DNA of 64,000 nt from Cognatundibacterium oligocarboniphilum (GTDB taxonomy: Bacteria; Pseudomonadota; Gammaproteobacteria; Burkholderiales; Burkholderiaceae_D), in NCBI RefSeq assembly GCF_013377855.1, contig NZ_JABXYJ010000001.1, positions 392,964 to 456,963 of the forward strand. Direction: 5' to 3'. Below are positions 25,936 through 36,035 of the stretch, piece after piece (position 1 is the stretch's first letter; every line of letters starts with the position of its first letter). The notes beneath the pieces are model-generated. The model was not told where the DNA came from and ran no database searches. It saw only the letters and a program-made list of their open reading frames with translations. The translations under genes were made by a program, and so were the position numbers.

Positions 25936-26592
25936 TCAACCGAGTAAGTCGGCAATATCCAGAATTCTTTCAGCTACCTGGATCAATTTCAGATTTTTCT
26001 CCATAGCTTGTTTGCGAAGCCGCTGATAAGCTTCATTTTCTGAAAGTTGATGGCGCTCCATCAGATAGCCCTTGGCGCGCTCAATGGTTTTACGCTCAGC
26101 AAGACGCGCTTTGGTATCCGATAATTCGTTACGCAGCTTCTGCTCTGCCTCAAAGCGGGCGATTGCAACGTCCAGTACCGGTTTAATGCGCTCAGACTGC
26201 AAGCCTGCAACCACATATGCAGAAACCCCGACCCGCATGGCAGCAGCCAGTTGTGATGGATTGCCATCTTCGGTAAATAAAACAATAGGACGTGGCGCTT
26301 CGCTGGTAATCACCACCATATGCTCAAGCACATCCCGCGCATCGGATTCTGCATCAATAATGATCATGTCAGGCTGCAATTGTGCGATTCGGTCTATCAG
26401 ATAAATATCTCCGGGAATCGAGGCAACGATGTTGTATCCGGCTTCCAGCAAACCAATGCGTAGCGTCCGTGAACGAGCCAGTTGCTCCTGAACGCCGACA
26501 TCATGCTCATCCTGTTGCGGTGGCAGCGTATTGACGACGACAATCCTCAGGCCTGGTGAAGATGATGGCGTCCCGTTTGGTGGTGGTTTCAT
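25936..26592 (-). CDS. nasT: NasT-type ANTAR response regulator/antiterminator
   Basis: RNA-binding antiterminator of 218 aa. A receiver-like domain (LRIVVVNTLPPQQ..., IIIDAESD) is followed by a helical linker and the C-terminal ANTAR domain (about 155-215: RLAERKTIERAKGYLMERHQLSENEAY, AYQRLRKQAMEKN). NasT proteins stop termination in nitrate-assimilation leaders and are held off by NasS when nitrate is absent. I start at MKPPPNG; the frame extends 53 codons upstream but that part is unlike NasT and runs towards the Fur-box region. Located directly upstream of nrtA, same strand. No nasS is visible in the window. Confidence 0.9.
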   Translation of the reverse strand: MKPPPNGTPSSSPGLRIVVVNTLPPQQDEHDVGVQEQLARSRTLRIGLLEAGYNIVASIPGDIYLIDRIAQLQPDMIIIDAESDARDVLEHMVVITSEAPRPIVLFTEDGNPSQLAAAMRVGVSAYVVAGLQSERIKPVLDVAIARFEAEQKLRNELSDTKARLAERKTIERAKGYLMERHQLSENEAYQRLRKQAMEKNLKLIQVAERILDIADLLG

Positions 26593-26761
26593 GTTGGCGA
26601 CAGTCACTGAGATTACAATGCACAGACGAAGGCAAGCATAAGCAAGAATTACACCAGGAACATGAATATTATTTTTCAGTTCTGATAGTTTAATCGAGAT
26701 CAGGGATCCTCCTTCCTTACCCATGGGCATTGCCGGTAATGATTGAATCACAATCGATATT

Positions 26762-26780
26762 GATATATATTCTCATTATC
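26762..26780. promoter_or_regulatory. Fur box before feoAB
   Basis: Read on the minus strand, GATAATGAGAATATATATC matches the 19-bp Fur consensus at 15 positions, including the first eight. It lies 35 bp upstream of feoA, where Fur-Fe(II) would block transcription. The same gap separates the divergent nasT gene. Confidence 0.75.
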
Positions 26781-26814
26781 ATTCAAGATTTTTATCTTCA
26801 CGCTTTCATATACC

Positions 26815-27111
26815 ATGACAGATCTATCCAATCATGCCGACGGATGCACTACGCTGGATCGCCTTCAGGTCGGGGACTCTGCCGAGGTGACTGACGTATC
26901 CGGGCGCGGGCAATCGGTTCCCGGCGCCATGGCAGATATCACACGTCGCCTGAAGGAGCTCGGATTTGTACATGGCGAGAAAATTAAAATACTGCACAAA
27001 GGTTACTTTGGCGGCGAACCGGTCGCAGTGCGGGTCGGGCAATCCACTTTTGCACTCAGAAATTTTGAAGCCGCACTCGTAGGTGTAATCAGGCACGGAC
27101 GTATCAGATGA
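26815..27111 (+). CDS. feoA: Ferrous iron transport protein FeoA
   Basis: SH3-like cytosolic protein of 98 aa that stabilises the FeoB complex. Typical pattern: TLDRLQVGDSAEV near the start, ITRRLKELGFVHGEKIKIL in the middle and GGEPVAVRVGQSTFALRNFEA near the end. It has a somewhat longer N-terminus than E. coli FeoA (about 75 aa). No good SD is seen before the ATG. The stop overlaps feoB by 4 nt. Confidence 0.95.
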   Translation: MTDLSNHADGCTTLDRLQVGDSAEVTDVSGRGQSVPGAMADITRRLKELGFVHGEKIKILHKGYFGGEPVAVRVGQSTFALRNFEAALVGVIRHGRIR

Positions 27112-28994
27112 CTTCGCTTTTATCAGTATCCCCAAGAATCGCGCTGGTTGGCAATCCAAACTGCGGGAAAACGGCACTATTTAATCGTCTGACAGGGGCA
27201 AGGCAGAAAGTTGCGAATTATGCCGGTGTCACCATTGAGCGCAAAGAAGGAAAATTTACCGCGCCGAATGGACGTCACTGGCATGTTCTTGATTTGCCTG
27301 GAACCTATAGCCTGCATGCGATTACCCCTGATGAAAAAATTACCGAAGAAGTTATTACCGGACAGCGTGCTGATGAATCCCTGCCAGATGCCGTCTTGTG
27401 CGTGGTTGATGCCACCAACCTGAAGCGTGGTCTGCGTCTGGTCTTCGAGTTGAAACAGCTTGATTTACCTGTGATCCTGGCCGTAAATATGATGGATGTT
27501 GCCAGGAAGCGCCATATTCATATTGATATCACCGCCTTGCATCGCCTGTTAGGTATTCCGGTTGTTGAGACGATTGCTGTGGACAACAAAGGTGTTGATG
27601 CTCTGCTGGTGCAACTGGAAAGCCTGGCGCAATCGCTGACAGTCTCTGCAGAGCCGCAAAAGCGGTTGCCGGTGCAATCTCCGGAAGAAATACAAACTGC
27701 TGTAAATGAGGTTCTGGAGGTTTGTGTTAAAACTGAAACTCAGACGACTGAGGAAACGCTTCCACTAAGCTACCGGATTGATCGCTGGATTTTGCATCCC
27801 TTGTCAGGCCCTGCTATTTTTGCAGCACTCATGTTTTTGGTATTTCAGGCTGTTTTTGCCTGGGCCCAACTCCCGATGGAAATCATCAAATCCTCGATGG
27901 AGCAGTTAGGCAGTTTAGTGGAGGCGAATATGCCAGAAGGCATGCTCCAGGGATTGCTGGTGAAGGGCGTGATTGGAGGCGCTGGCAGTGTACTGGTATT
28001 TTTGCCTCAGATCGTGATTTTATTCTTCTTTATCCTCGTGATGGAAGATTCCGGTTATTTACCGCGCGCAGCTTTTCTGCTTGACCGCATCATGGGGAAA
28101 GTAGGTTTATCCGGGCGAGCTTTTATTCCCCTGTTATCCAGTTTCGCCTGCGCCATTCCCGGCATTATGGCAACGCGGACGATACAGAATCCCCGGGATC
28201 GTCTGGTGACGATCATGATTGCACCTTTGATGACCTGTTCCGCCAGATTACCCGTGTATGCGCTGATTATTGCGGCATTTATTCCCGAAAAAACTGTGCT
28301 CGGCATACTTAGCCTGCAAGGACTGGTGCTGTTCGCTTTATACATTGCCGGGATCGTTGCTGCGATGCTGGTAGCACTGGTTTTCAAACAAAAATGGGGA
28401 AAAGCGGAACAGCATCCGTTAATGCTCGAATTGCCTGATTATCGCCTGCCGAATTCCAGAAATTTAGTGCTGGGGTTATGGGAGCGGGTCAAGATTTTTA
28501 CAACACGCGTTGGCACCATTATTTTGGCGCTGATGGTCTTACTTTGGTTCCTCAGCAGTTTTCCGGGCGCCCCGGACAACGCGACACAACCTGCAATCTA
28601 TTACAGCATTGCTGGCAGACTGGGGCGTTTATTGGAGGTGATTTTTGCACCTATCGGCTTTAACTGGCAGATCTGTATTGCACTGGTGCCAGGGCTGGCA
28701 GCACGGGAAGTTGCTGTGGCGGCGCTTGGCACTGTCTACGCGTTATCACAATCAGGAGAAGAGCTTAATCGCGCGCTGGAACCATTGATTGCGCAGTCCT
28801 GGAGTTTGCCGACTGCATTGTCCCTGCTGGCCTGGTATGTGTTTGCACCACAGTGTATTGCAACGCTTAGTGTAGTCCGGCGCGAAACCAACACCTTCCG
28901 TTATCCTCTGCTGATGGCGGGATATCTGTTCAGCCTTGCTTATCTGGCTTCGTTGCTGACCTATCATCTGGCAAGCTATTTTATAGGGAATTAG
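27108..28994 (+). CDS. feoB: Ferrous iron transporter FeoB
   Basis: Fe(II) transporter of 628 aa. An N-terminal G domain has G1 GNPNCGKTALFNRL (about 15-28), the switch ANYAGVTIERKEG, G3 DLPG and G4 NMMD, then a helical GDI-like region and about eight membrane spans containing the two Gate motifs (around ARLPVYALIIAAF and the WQICIALVPGLAAREV segment). Shorter than E. coli FeoB (773 aa), mainly through the linker and C-terminal end, a common short form. feoC is replaced by the Cys-rich gene that begins 2 nt after the stop. Confidence 0.96.
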   Translation: MTSLLSVSPRIALVGNPNCGKTALFNRLTGARQKVANYAGVTIERKEGKFTAPNGRHWHVLDLPGTYSLHAITPDEKITEEVITGQRADESLPDAVLCVVDATNLKRGLRLVFELKQLDLPVILAVNMMDVARKRHIHIDITALHRLLGIPVVETIAVDNKGVDALLVQLESLAQSLTVSAEPQKRLPVQSPEEIQTAVNEVLEVCVKTETQTTEETLPLSYRIDRWILHPLSGPAIFAALMFLVFQAVFAWAQLPMEIIKSSMEQLGSLVEANMPEGMLQGLLVKGVIGGAGSVLVFLPQIVILFFFILVMEDSGYLPRAAFLLDRIMGKVGLSGRAFIPLLSSFACAIPGIMATRTIQNPRDRLVTIMIAPLMTCSARLPVYALIIAAFIPEKTVLGILSLQGLVLFALYIAGIVAAMLVALVFKQKWGKAEQHPLMLELPDYRLPNSRNLVLGLWERVKIFTTRVGTIILALMVLLWFLSSFPGAPDNATQPAIYYSIAGRLGRLLEVIFAPIGFNWQICIALVPGLAAREVAVAALGTVYALSQSGEELNRALEPLIAQSWSLPTALSLLAWYVFAPQCIATLSVVRRETNTFRYPLLMAGYLFSLAYLASLLTYHLASYFIGN

Positions 28995-28996
28995 TT

Positions 28997-29254
28997 ATGC
29001 AAACGGTTTTAACCCTGATGTTGTTGCTCATAGCAGCTTGCTACCTCTTACTGAAGTGGATGCCGTCGTCTGTTCAGCAGGGCATCATACGCAGGGTGGA
29101 ACAAAAATACCCGGTAATCGCAGCTCATCTGGTCAGCGCGACCAAAGCGTGTGACAGCTCATGTTCTTCATCATGCCATGGCTGCGATGCGCAAAAAACA
29201 TCCGGGCAGACAATAGACCAGAAGCCCGTAATATTTATCAGGAAAATAAAATAA
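28997..29254 (+). CDS. FeoB-associated Cys-rich single-span membrane protein (DUF6587-like)
   Basis: Protein of 85 aa. One N-terminal membrane helix (about 3-20) is followed by a short basic helix (QQGIIRRVEQKYP) and a Cys cluster CDSSCSSSCHGCD (Cys at about 51, 55, 59 and 62). This build resembles small FeoB-associated proteins with a Gly/Ser-Cys cluster, found where feoC is missing. Cys residues could bind an FeS cluster or Fe(II); function unproven. Starts 2 nt after feoB, so it belongs to the operon. Confidence 0.75.
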   Translation: MQTVLTLMLLLIAACYLLLKWMPSSVQQGIIRRVEQKYPVIAAHLVSATKACDSSCSSSCHGCDAQKTSGQTIDQKPVIFIRKIK

Positions 29255-29378
29255 ATCAATAACAGCGCAACGCTTCCTGTGAATAACTCTAGGCAGTCAG
29301 GTAACGGTGAGGTATCCTTCAGAAAAAGAATAGTCGGTTTTATTGACGTCTAAAATCATCCGGAGACTCACGCGCAAT

Positions 29379-29981
29379 ATGTTGAATAGTATTTATGATA
29401 AAACGGATAAAGGTCGGGAAGAAATAGCAACCCGCAAATATCATTTGCCCAGCCGATTGCGCAGCTTACTGGTGATGGTGGATGGAAAGCAGACGGCAGC
29501 AGATCTGCTGAAAAAAGTAGCCACTCTGGGGCTCGATGAAAATAGTATTCAGGATCTAATCGATCAGGAATTAATCGGTGTAACCGTCAGCACAGAGCTC
29601 TCCCCTGCTCCGTTGATCGATACGCTGGCAGCAGACGCCTCAGCCTCCGTCACACCCACCGACGATACAGTCTTTGCTGCCCGCACCAGTCTAGGTGCAT
29701 CTGCATCTGATGCAGAGAAATTTCAAGCGATATATCACTTCTTTAACGAGACCATCAAAAGCACATTGGGATTACGCGGCTTTGCACTTCAGATGAAAGT
29801 AGAGCGCGCTACCACATTGGATGATTTCAAAAATCTCAGGCAAGGGTATGTTGAGGCGATACTGAAACACAAAGGGCGTGAAATGGCGCGCAGTTTGCGC
29901 GACCGGCTGGATTTTTTACTCTATGAGGGCAAACAGCAAACGGACACATTGCTCAATAACAGTGATCTCAATCTGAGTTAG
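29379..29981 (+). CDS. Conserved hypothetical protein of Burkholderiales
   Basis: Protein of 200 aa from the ATG giving MLNSIYDKTDKGREE; an earlier in-frame TTG would add 12 residues. The N-terminal part (KGREEIATRKYHLPSRLRSLLVMVDGKQTAADLL) resembles a winged-helix-like module seen in many betaproteobacterial proteins of unknown function. A Pro/Thr/Asp-rich linker (about 85-110) leads to a helical C-terminal half (KFQAIYHFFNETIKSTLGLRG...). No signal peptide or membrane segment. It has its own unit, closed by the terminator at 30013. Confidence 0.75.
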   Translation: MLNSIYDKTDKGREEIATRKYHLPSRLRSLLVMVDGKQTAADLLKKVATLGLDENSIQDLIDQELIGVTVSTELSPAPLIDTLAADASASVTPTDDTVFAARTSLGASASDAEKFQAIYHFFNETIKSTLGLRGFALQMKVERATTLDDFKNLRQGYVEAILKHKGREMARSLRDRLDFLLYEGKQQTDTLLNNSDLNLS

Positions 29982-30012
29982 TAAGGCATAGAGCATTGCA
30001 ATCATTTTATAA

Positions 30013-30040
30013 AAAAAGCCAGGAAATTTCCTGGCTTTTT
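30013..30040. terminator. Bidirectional intrinsic terminator
   Basis: AAAAAGCCAGGAAA / TTTCCTGGCTTTTT, a perfect palindromic stem with A and T runs on opposite sides, between two convergent genes (ends at 29981 and 30058). Confidence 0.9.
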
Positions 30041-30057
30041 CATTATGTGGCCTGATT

Positions 30058-31659
30058 TTATTCGATACCCTGACTGGTCAGATACTCTTCGTAACTACCA
30101 TGGAAATCAATAATTTCATTTTCTTTGATCTCCAGCACACGGGTCGCCAGCGAAGAAACAAATTCCCGGTCATGAGATACGAAAATCAAGGTACCGGCAT
30201 ACTTTTCGAGGGCAATGTTCAGTGATTCAATCGATTCCATATCCATATGATTTGTTGGCTCATCCATCAGCAGCACATTATGTCGCCCCAGCATCAGTTT
30301 GCCGTACATCATGCGTCCTTTTTCACCACCCGACAGGACTTTCACCGATTTTTTCACATCGTCGCCGCCAAACAATAAACGCCCCAGAATCGAACGCACT
30401 GCCTGATCGTCATCCCCTTCCTGCGTCCATTGTCCCATCCAGTCGGTCAGATTTTTATCGGCGGAAAATTCTTCCGTCGGATCTTGCGGCATGTAACCGA
30501 CATTCGCATTTTCAGCCCATTTAACTACGCCGTGATCAGCCTGCAGATGACAGAGTTCATTACCGCCAATACAGCGCAGCAAGGTAGTTTTACCAATACC
30601 GTTTGCACCGATAATCGCAATTTTTTCACCGGCTTCCACCATCAGATCGATATTCTTGAACAAAGTACGATCATAGGCTTTGGTCAACCCCTGCACTTCG
30701 ACGGCAAGACGATGCAACTTTTTCTCACCATCAAAACGGATGAACGGATTCTGCCGGCTTGATGGTTTGAATTCCTCAATCTTGATTTTATCGATCTGCT
30801 TCGCACGGGACGTGGCCTGACGTGCTTTGGATTTATTGGCAGAAAAGCGGCGCACAAAGTCCTGCAACTCAGCTACTTTTTCCTTTGCTTTAGCATTATT
30901 CGCCATTTGCTGAGCCCGGGCCTGAGATGATGCCAACATATAGTCGTCATAGTTGCCCGGATAAATTTTCAGCGTTCCATAATCCATATCTGCCATGTGG
31001 GTGCATACCTGATTCAGGAAATGGCGGTCATGGGAAATGATGATCATGGTTGAATTTCGCTGATTCAGAATATCTTCCAACCAGCGAATGGTATTAATAT
31101 CGAGGTTATTCGTCGGCTCATCCAGCAGCAAAATATCCGGATTCGAGAACAATGCCTGCGCCAGGAGAACACGCAGTTTCCAGCCTGGTGCGACAGCACT
31201 CATCGTTCCCTGATGCTGATCAATAGGAATGCCGACACCCAACAAGAGTTCACCAGCCCGGGCCTCTGCAGTATAACCATCATATTCTGCAAACCGGGCT
31301 TCCAGATCTGCAGCCTTCATATAATCTTCGTCGGTCGCTTCCGGATTGGCATAAATAGCATCGCGCTCAGACATCGCTGCCCACATCTCTGTATGTCCCA
31401 TCATGACAACGTCAAGTACACGCATGTCTTCATAGGCAAACTGATCCTGGCGTAATTTACCGAGCCGTTCATTCTGATCCAGCATCACGGTACCGGATGA
31501 TTGTTCCAGATCGCCACCCAGGATTTTCATGAAGGTCGATTTGCCGCAACCATTAGCACCAATCAGGCCATAACGATTGCCTTCGCCAAACTTGACAGAG
31601 ATGTTTTCAAACAGCGGCTTGGGGCCGAACTGCATGGTGATATTTGCGGTCGATAACAC
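30058..31659 (-). CDS. ybiT: ABC-F ATPase, YbiT subfamily
   Basis: Cytosolic ribosome-associated ATPase of 533 aa with two ABC domains and no membrane segment. Domain 1: Walker [10 protein letters not shown] (about 34-42), a degenerate signature ([12 protein letters not shown]) and Walker [13 protein letters not shown]. The linker (about 245-300) has the Arg/Lys-rich [15 protein letters not shown]. Domain 2: [18 protein letters not shown] and [11 protein letters not shown]. Near full-length match to E. coli YbiT as I remember it. ABC-F proteins act at the ribosomal E site in translation control; YbiT's exact role is open. The TATAAT at 31700-31705 (minus) is a good promoter. Confidence 0.95.
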   Translation of the reverse strand: MLSTANITMQFGPKPLFENISVKFGEGNRYGLIGANGCGKSTFMKILGGDLEQSSGTVMLDQNERLGKLRQDQFAYEDMRVLDVVMMGHTEMWAAMSERDAIYANPEATDEDYMKAADLEARFAEYDGYTAEARAGELLLGVGIPIDQHQGTMSAVAPGWKLRVLLAQALFSNPDILLLDEPTNNLDINTIRWLEDILNQRNSTMIIISHDRHFLNQVCTHMADMDYGTLKIYPGNYDDYMLASSQARAQQMANNAKAKEKVAELQDFVRRFSANKSKARQATSRAKQIDKIKIEEFKPSSRQNPFIRFDGEKKLHRLAVEVQGLTKAYDRTLFKNIDLMVEAGEKIAIIGANGIGKTTLLRCIGGNELCHLQADHGVVKWAENANVGYMPQDPTEEFSADKNLTDWMGQWTQEGDDDQAVRSILGRLLFGGDDVKKSVKVLSGGEKGRMMYGKLMLGRHNVLLMDEPTNHMDMESIESLNIALEKYAGTLIFVSHDREFVSSLATRVLEIKENEIIDFHGSYEEYLTSQGIE

Positions 31660-31699
31660 TGTGAACCTTTTGTGAAGAGAAATGAATAATTAACCGGAC

Positions 31700-31708
31700 A
31701 TTATACCA
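31700..31708 (-). promoter_or_regulatory. Extended -10 promoter of ybiT
   Basis: Minus strand TGGTATAAT, an extended -10 with a perfect hexamer, 41 nt upstream of the ATG at 31659. The -35 region is poor, which extended -10 promoters tolerate. Confidence 0.6.
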
Positions 31709-31910
31709 TTCAGCACAAACTGAAAAATGACTTGCTCAGTCGCCCAGGCAGATAACCTAAGTATTGTAATCAGGAGAGTGATAAAAAAATCAGTTCGGCA
31801 GCAAACAATGTGTTTTTTAAAAAATAACCGAAAGATATTTATAAGTAAAAACGAGAACCGACTATTCAGTCCGCCCCATTAATTTGCTGCAAAATATTAA
31901 TGTAGTGAAA

Positions 31911-31939
31911 TTTAAATTAAATTTTTCGATTATCATAAT
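31911..31939 (+). promoter_or_regulatory. Promoter of the sensor diguanylate cyclase
   Basis: TTTAAA (31911-31916), 17-bp spacer, CATAAT (31934-31939). Transcription would start near 31946, 20 nt before the GTG start, with AGGAG at 31954-31958. The rest of the gap 31660-31910 is AT-rich and holds no gene. Confidence 0.5.
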
Positions 31940-31965
31940 GTGAGAAAAACATCAGGAGAAATCTG

Positions 31966-33648
31966 GTGAAACTGAAGCCGTATCCTTTACATACTATCAT
32001 TGTCGGTTCGTTTATTGCCTTGGTTTTGTTGCTAGGCTTTTCGGCCTATCTCTATATCAACAAAATTCATACCGATCAACTGATCAGTGATCGTGGCGCA
32101 GTTTTACGCACGTTGGCCAAAGGTACGGCTACTGTGCTGGCAAAAAACATGAAAGAACGACGCAGGGAGGTCGAACTATTGGCCCAAACTCCGTTGTTTG
32201 TGCATGCACCACTGGACAGTAAGGAGTTTGATACCAGTCTGGCGCGGTTACATCGTTCTTACGCCCATTACTCATGGATCGGACTGACTGATACGCAAGG
32301 CAAAGTCTTGCATGCGACAAATGATAATTTGCTGGGCGCGGATGTGAGCGCCCGACCCTGGTTTCAGCATGCCAGCCAGGAGGTTTATGTGGGTGATTTA
32401 CATGAAGCAAAGCTGCTTGCAGGCTTGCTACCTAATAAAACCCATGAGTGGCCTGTTCGTTTCATTGACTTTGCTTCTCCGGTTTACGATGAGGGTGGTA
32501 AATTGCGGGCAGTATTGGGGGCTCATGCACATTGGCGCTGGACCGCCGAAGCCATCAGTGAAGTTATGCCAGAGGGTGCCGCCAAGCGGAAAATAGAGAT
32601 CTTCATCGTCAATGGTAATAACGAAATCATCTATCCAGACCATCCTGAAAAAATGCCTGGCAATCCAATGGCACCCAAAGAACTGAAAGGTGACGACTCC
32701 ACCTTTGATAACTGGGGCGGAAAAGACAGTTATCTGACGACTGTTGCAACCGTCGGTGAGCCAGTAGTCGATGGAAAATGGCCACTTGGTTGGAAAGTCG
32801 TGGTGCGTCAACCACGGAGCCAGGTATTGTCTGAAGTGGATAACCTGGAAAAAGATATCACTCTGGGTCTTGTTGCCGTTGGGTTGATATTCGTTTCACT
32901 AGCTTGGTTACTTGGCCATTTCATCAGCCGTCCAATTATTCAGTTGGCAAAAATAGCTAAGCAAGTATCTGGAGGCGATGAAAAAATTCAGTTCAATGTT
33001 TCTGTAAACAGTCGTGAACTGAAGGAATTAAATTCTGCCATTGAAAATATGGCCGTCACGCTCCTGGCACGGAAGCATGCCCTGGAAGACGCGAATCACG
33101 ATCTGATGTCAACTGTTGCAGAACGAACGGCAGAACTGGAAGCTGCTAACAATGAGCTGAGGCAACTAGCCCGGCGCGATACACTGACTGGTTTACCCAA
33201 CCGCCTTGCCGCAAAAGAGCAGCTTTTGCATGAATTTAACCGGATGATGCGCAGTCAGGAACCTTACGCTGTTCTGATGATGGATATCGATTTCTTTAAG
33301 CGGGTGAATGATACTTACGGACATGCGGCCGGCGATACCGTGCTGACGCATGTCGCAACGCAGGTCCAGGCATCGCTTCGGAAAACAGACTTCGTCGGGC
33401 GCATCGGCGGAGAGGAATTTCTGGTGATCCTCCCTATGACAAATCATGCCGGCGCAATGAGTATTGCGGAGAAAGTGCGTGCTCATATTGAATCGAGTCC
33501 TGTTGATCCGGTCGGAAAGGTCACAGTCAGTATTGGTGTTTCAGTTGCAGCACTGGATCAGTCAGATGCTGAAATGGCAGTCAAACAGGCCGATCAGTAC
33601 TTGTACAAGGCAAAGCAAACGGGCAGGAATCAGATTGCATCGTTGTGA
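31966..33648 (+). CDS. Membrane sensor diguanylate cyclase (Cache-HAMP-GGDEF)
   Basis: Protein of 560 aa that should make cyclic di-GMP. TM1 (about 8-29), a large periplasmic double-Cache-like sensor (about 40-295: HRSYAHYSWIGLTDTQGKVLHAT, ARPWFQHA, YVGDLHEAKL), TM2 (about 302-322) and HAMP (about 323-375), then a coiled coil and a GGDEF domain (about 400-558). The active-site motif is GGEEF, an active variant. An RKTD inhibition site stands five residues upstream, so product feedback is likely. The start is GTG with AGGAG upstream. No EAL domain. Single-gene unit closed by the terminator at 33653. Confidence 0.93.
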   Translation: MKLKPYPLHTIIVGSFIALVLLLGFSAYLYINKIHTDQLISDRGAVLRTLAKGTATVLAKNMKERRREVELLAQTPLFVHAPLDSKEFDTSLARLHRSYAHYSWIGLTDTQGKVLHATNDNLLGADVSARPWFQHASQEVYVGDLHEAKLLAGLLPNKTHEWPVRFIDFASPVYDEGGKLRAVLGAHAHWRWTAEAISEVMPEGAAKRKIEIFIVNGNNEIIYPDHPEKMPGNPMAPKELKGDDSTFDNWGGKDSYLTTVATVGEPVVDGKWPLGWKVVVRQPRSQVLSEVDNLEKDITLGLVAVGLIFVSLAWLLGHFISRPIIQLAKIAKQVSGGDEKIQFNVSVNSRELKELNSAIENMAVTLLARKHALEDANHDLMSTVAERTAELEAANNELRQLARRDTLTGLPNRLAAKEQLLHEFNRMMRSQEPYAVLMMDIDFFKRVNDTYGHAAGDTVLTHVATQVQASLRKTDFVGRIGGEEFLVILPMTNHAGAMSIAEKVRAHIESSPVDPVGKVTVSIGVSVAALDQSDAEMAVKQADQYLYKAKQTGRNQIASL

Positions 33649-33652
33649 AAAT

Positions 33653-33698
33653 AAAAAAACGCAATTCCCAATTGCGCTTATTGACTGCGCGTTTTTTT
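33653..33698. terminator. Bidirectional intrinsic terminator
   Basis: An outer stem AAAAAAACGC / GCGTTTTTTT (33653-33662 and 33689-33698) encloses an alternative inner hairpin CGCAATT-ccc-AATTGCG (33660-33676). It serves the cyclase on plus and the acyl-CoA gene on minus. Confidence 0.8.
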
Positions 33699-33805
33699 AT
33701 TTTTTGCGTAACGATCTTATCAGACTAAGCAAACATTCCGCCACTGATGATCATAGCTTATCAGTAACGGAATATTGCCTTGTCCATTCCGTTTTACGAA
33801 CCCTG

Positions 33806-35884
33806 TTAGTTAAACGTTTTTCCTTCTGCTGCCAGTTTGGCTAGCAATGGCGCAGGTTTCCAAGCGTCGCCATGACGACCTTTAGCATATTTTTCCATTG
33901 CCATGACAACGTTAGGAAGCCCGACAGTATCGGCATAGAACATCGGACCGCCAGTGTGCAGTGGGAATCCGTAGCCAGTCAGATAGACCATATCGATATC
34001 CGAAGCCCGGGTTGCAATTCCTTCTTCCAGGATATAAGCCGCTTCGTTGACCAATGCATAGATCAAACGTTCAACGATTTCCTGATCAGAAATTTTGCGA
34101 CGTGTGATTCCGAGATCTGCTGAATGCTTCACGATCATCTCGTTTACCACATCAGATGGATAAGCCTTACGATCACCTGGTTTATAGTCGTACCAGCCTG
34201 CGCCGGTTTTCTGACCAAAACGCCCCATTTCGCACAATAAATCGGCTGTTTTGGAGTAGGTAATATGTGGTTTTTCAACATAGCGACGCTTACGGATATA
34301 CCAGCCAATGTCATTACCTGCCAGATCACCCATGCGGAATGGACCCATGGCGAAGCCGAGTTTTTCTACTGCTTTATCTACTTGTTCCGGTGTGCAGCCC
34401 TCTTCCAGCAGGAAACCTGCCTGGCGGCTGTATTGTTCAATCATCCTGTTACCGATGAATCCATCACACACTCCGGAAACCACGCCGGTTTTTTTGATTT
34501 TTTTAGAAATCGCTAATACTGTTGCCAGCACATCCTTGGCAGTTTTTTTACCGCGAACGATTTCCAGTAATTTCATCACATTTGCCGGGCTGAAGAAGTG
34601 CATCCCGACAACATCCTGCGGCCGTTGAGTAAATGCAGCAATTTTGTCGACATCCAGTGTTGACGTGTTCGATGCAAGGATCGCGCCCTGCTTCATCACG
34701 GAGTCCAGTTTTTTAAATACCTGTTCTTTAACGCCCATATCTTCAAAAACTGCTTCTATCACCAGATCCGCCTGGGCAATATCATCATAGCTCAGGGAGC
34801 CTGTAATCAGGCTGACCCGCTGATCGAATTTCTCCTGCGTGAGTTTGCCTTTTCTGAAGGTATTCTCGTAATTTTTACGAATGGTTGCGAGCCCTTTATC
34901 CAGCGCCTCCTGTTTCATTTCAAGGATTTTGACGGGAATCCCAGCATTGGCAAAATTCATCGCAATACCACCACCCATCGTACCAGCACCGATCACGGCA
35001 ACAGATTTAATCGGACGAATTGGCGTATCTTCCGGGACATCCGGCAACTTGCTGGCTGCACGCTCTCCAAAGAAGGCGTGACGCAATGCTTTTGATTCAG
35101 TGGTTTGCACCAGATTTAAAAACAGATCTCGCTCAAAACGGATGCCATCGTCAAATTTTCTGGTGACTGCTGCTGCAACTGCTTCTACGCATTTCAACGG
35201 CGCCGGGAACGGACCAGCCATTGCTGTGACTGTATTGCGGCTGAACTGGAGGAAAGCTTCGTAATTTGGATAATCAATTTTGATATCGCGTACTTTAGGC
35301 AAAGGCCGGACATCTGCGACCTGATGTGCAAACGCAGTGGCAGCTGTCATCAGGTCACCTTCTGCAACGGTGTTGAACAGAGCCGTTTTAGCGAGTTTCT
35401 CTGATGCCACCGGCGTGCCGGAAACGATCATATTGAGCGCCAGTTCCAGTCCGACGACACGAGGCAGGCGCTGTGTACCACCGGCACCAGGAAGGATTCC
35501 AAGTTTCACTTCAGGCAAAGCGATTTGGGCGCCTGGACTGGCAATGCGGTAATGGCAGCCGAGTGCCAGCTCAAGTCCACCACCCATACAGACAGTGTGA
35601 ATCGCCGCAATGACTGGTTTGTCTGCCGATTCAATCACATTAATCACCGTGTGCAGACTTGGTTCCGCAAAAGCTTTTGGAGAATTGAATTCTTTGATAT
35701 CAGCACCACCGGAAAACGCTTTCCCTGCGCCAGTGATGACAATCGCTTTAACTGCCGGATCATTCAATGCCTGCCTGACACCTTCAACGATGGCATGTCT
35801 TGTGACGTGACCCAGACCGTTCACGGGAGGGTTATTCATGGTAATGATGGCGATACTGCCATCAACTTTGTATTCTGCGCTCAT
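33806..35884 (-). CDS. Bifunctional enoyl-CoA hydratase / 3-hydroxyacyl-CoA dehydrogenase (FadB/FadJ-like)
   Basis: Beta-oxidation enzyme of 692 aa. The N-terminal crotonase domain (about 1-200) has [30 protein letters not shown] and the [20 protein letters not shown] block with its catalytic acid. The NAD-binding domain (about 290-475) starts [17 protein letters not shown], and two C-terminal dehydrogenase domains follow ([25 protein letters not shown]). It hydrates trans-2-enoyl-CoA and oxidises 3-hydroxyacyl-CoA. Somewhat shorter than E. coli FadB (729 aa). AGGA precedes the ATG. The operator-like dyad at 35981-36002 sits about 100 bp upstream; the liv genes precede it on the same strand. 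Confidence 0.93.
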   Translation of the reverse strand: MSAEYKVDGSIAIITMNNPPVNGLGHVTRHAIVEGVRQALNDPAVKAIVITGAGKAFSGGADIKEFNSPKAFAEPSLHTVINVIESADKPVIAAIHTVCMGGGLELALGCHYRIASPGAQIALPEVKLGILPGAGGTQRLPRVVGLELALNMIVSGTPVASEKLAKTALFNTVAEGDLMTAATAFAHQVADVRPLPKVRDIKIDYPNYEAFLQFSRNTVTAMAGPFPAPLKCVEAVAAAVTRKFDDGIRFERDLFLNLVQTTESKALRHAFFGERAASKLPDVPEDTPIRPIKSVAVIGAGTMGGGIAMNFANAGIPVKILEMKQEALDKGLATIRKNYENTFRKGKLTQEKFDQRVSLITGSLSYDDIAQADLVIEAVFEDMGVKEQVFKKLDSVMKQGAILASNTSTLDVDKIAAFTQRPQDVVGMHFFSPANVMKLLEIVRGKKTAKDVLATVLAISKKIKKTGVVSGVCDGFIGNRMIEQYSRQAGFLLEEGCTPEQVDKAVEKLGFAMGPFRMGDLAGNDIGWYIRKRRYVEKPHITYSKTADLLCEMGRFGQKTGAGWYDYKPGDRKAYPSDVVNEMIVKHSADLGITRRKISDQEIVERLIYALVNEAAYILEEGIATRASDIDMVYLTGYGFPLHTGGPMFYADTVGLPNVVMAMEKYAKGRHGDAWKPAPLLAKLAAEGKTFN

Positions 35885-35980
35885 GTCTCTTCCTAAGGTT
35901 GAAATACGGATGGAATGATTGTCTGACGCCAGGCGTCAGCCGAGTGGGCGATGTCACACACGAACCTGACTATAACTCAA

Positions 35981-36002
35981 AAATAGTACGATCGTGTTAT
36001 TT
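35981..36002. promoter_or_regulatory. Operator-like dyad A upstream of the FadB/FadJ-like gene
   Basis: AAATA-nn-ACGATCGT-nn-TATTT, centred on CGATCG. Its left half, read on the other strand, is CGTACTATTTTT, which recurs in the sites at 39770 and 42934. Length and symmetry suit a TetR-family repressor. Confidence 0.55.
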
Positions 36003-36035
36003 TTTTGAATTTTCTTGAAAAACCCCACAACCGCT

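Noticed and set aside
26593-26751. N-terminal extension of NasT by 53 residues
   Set aside because: The extra segment is unlike NasT, partly hydrophobic, and runs into the feo/nasT regulatory region.
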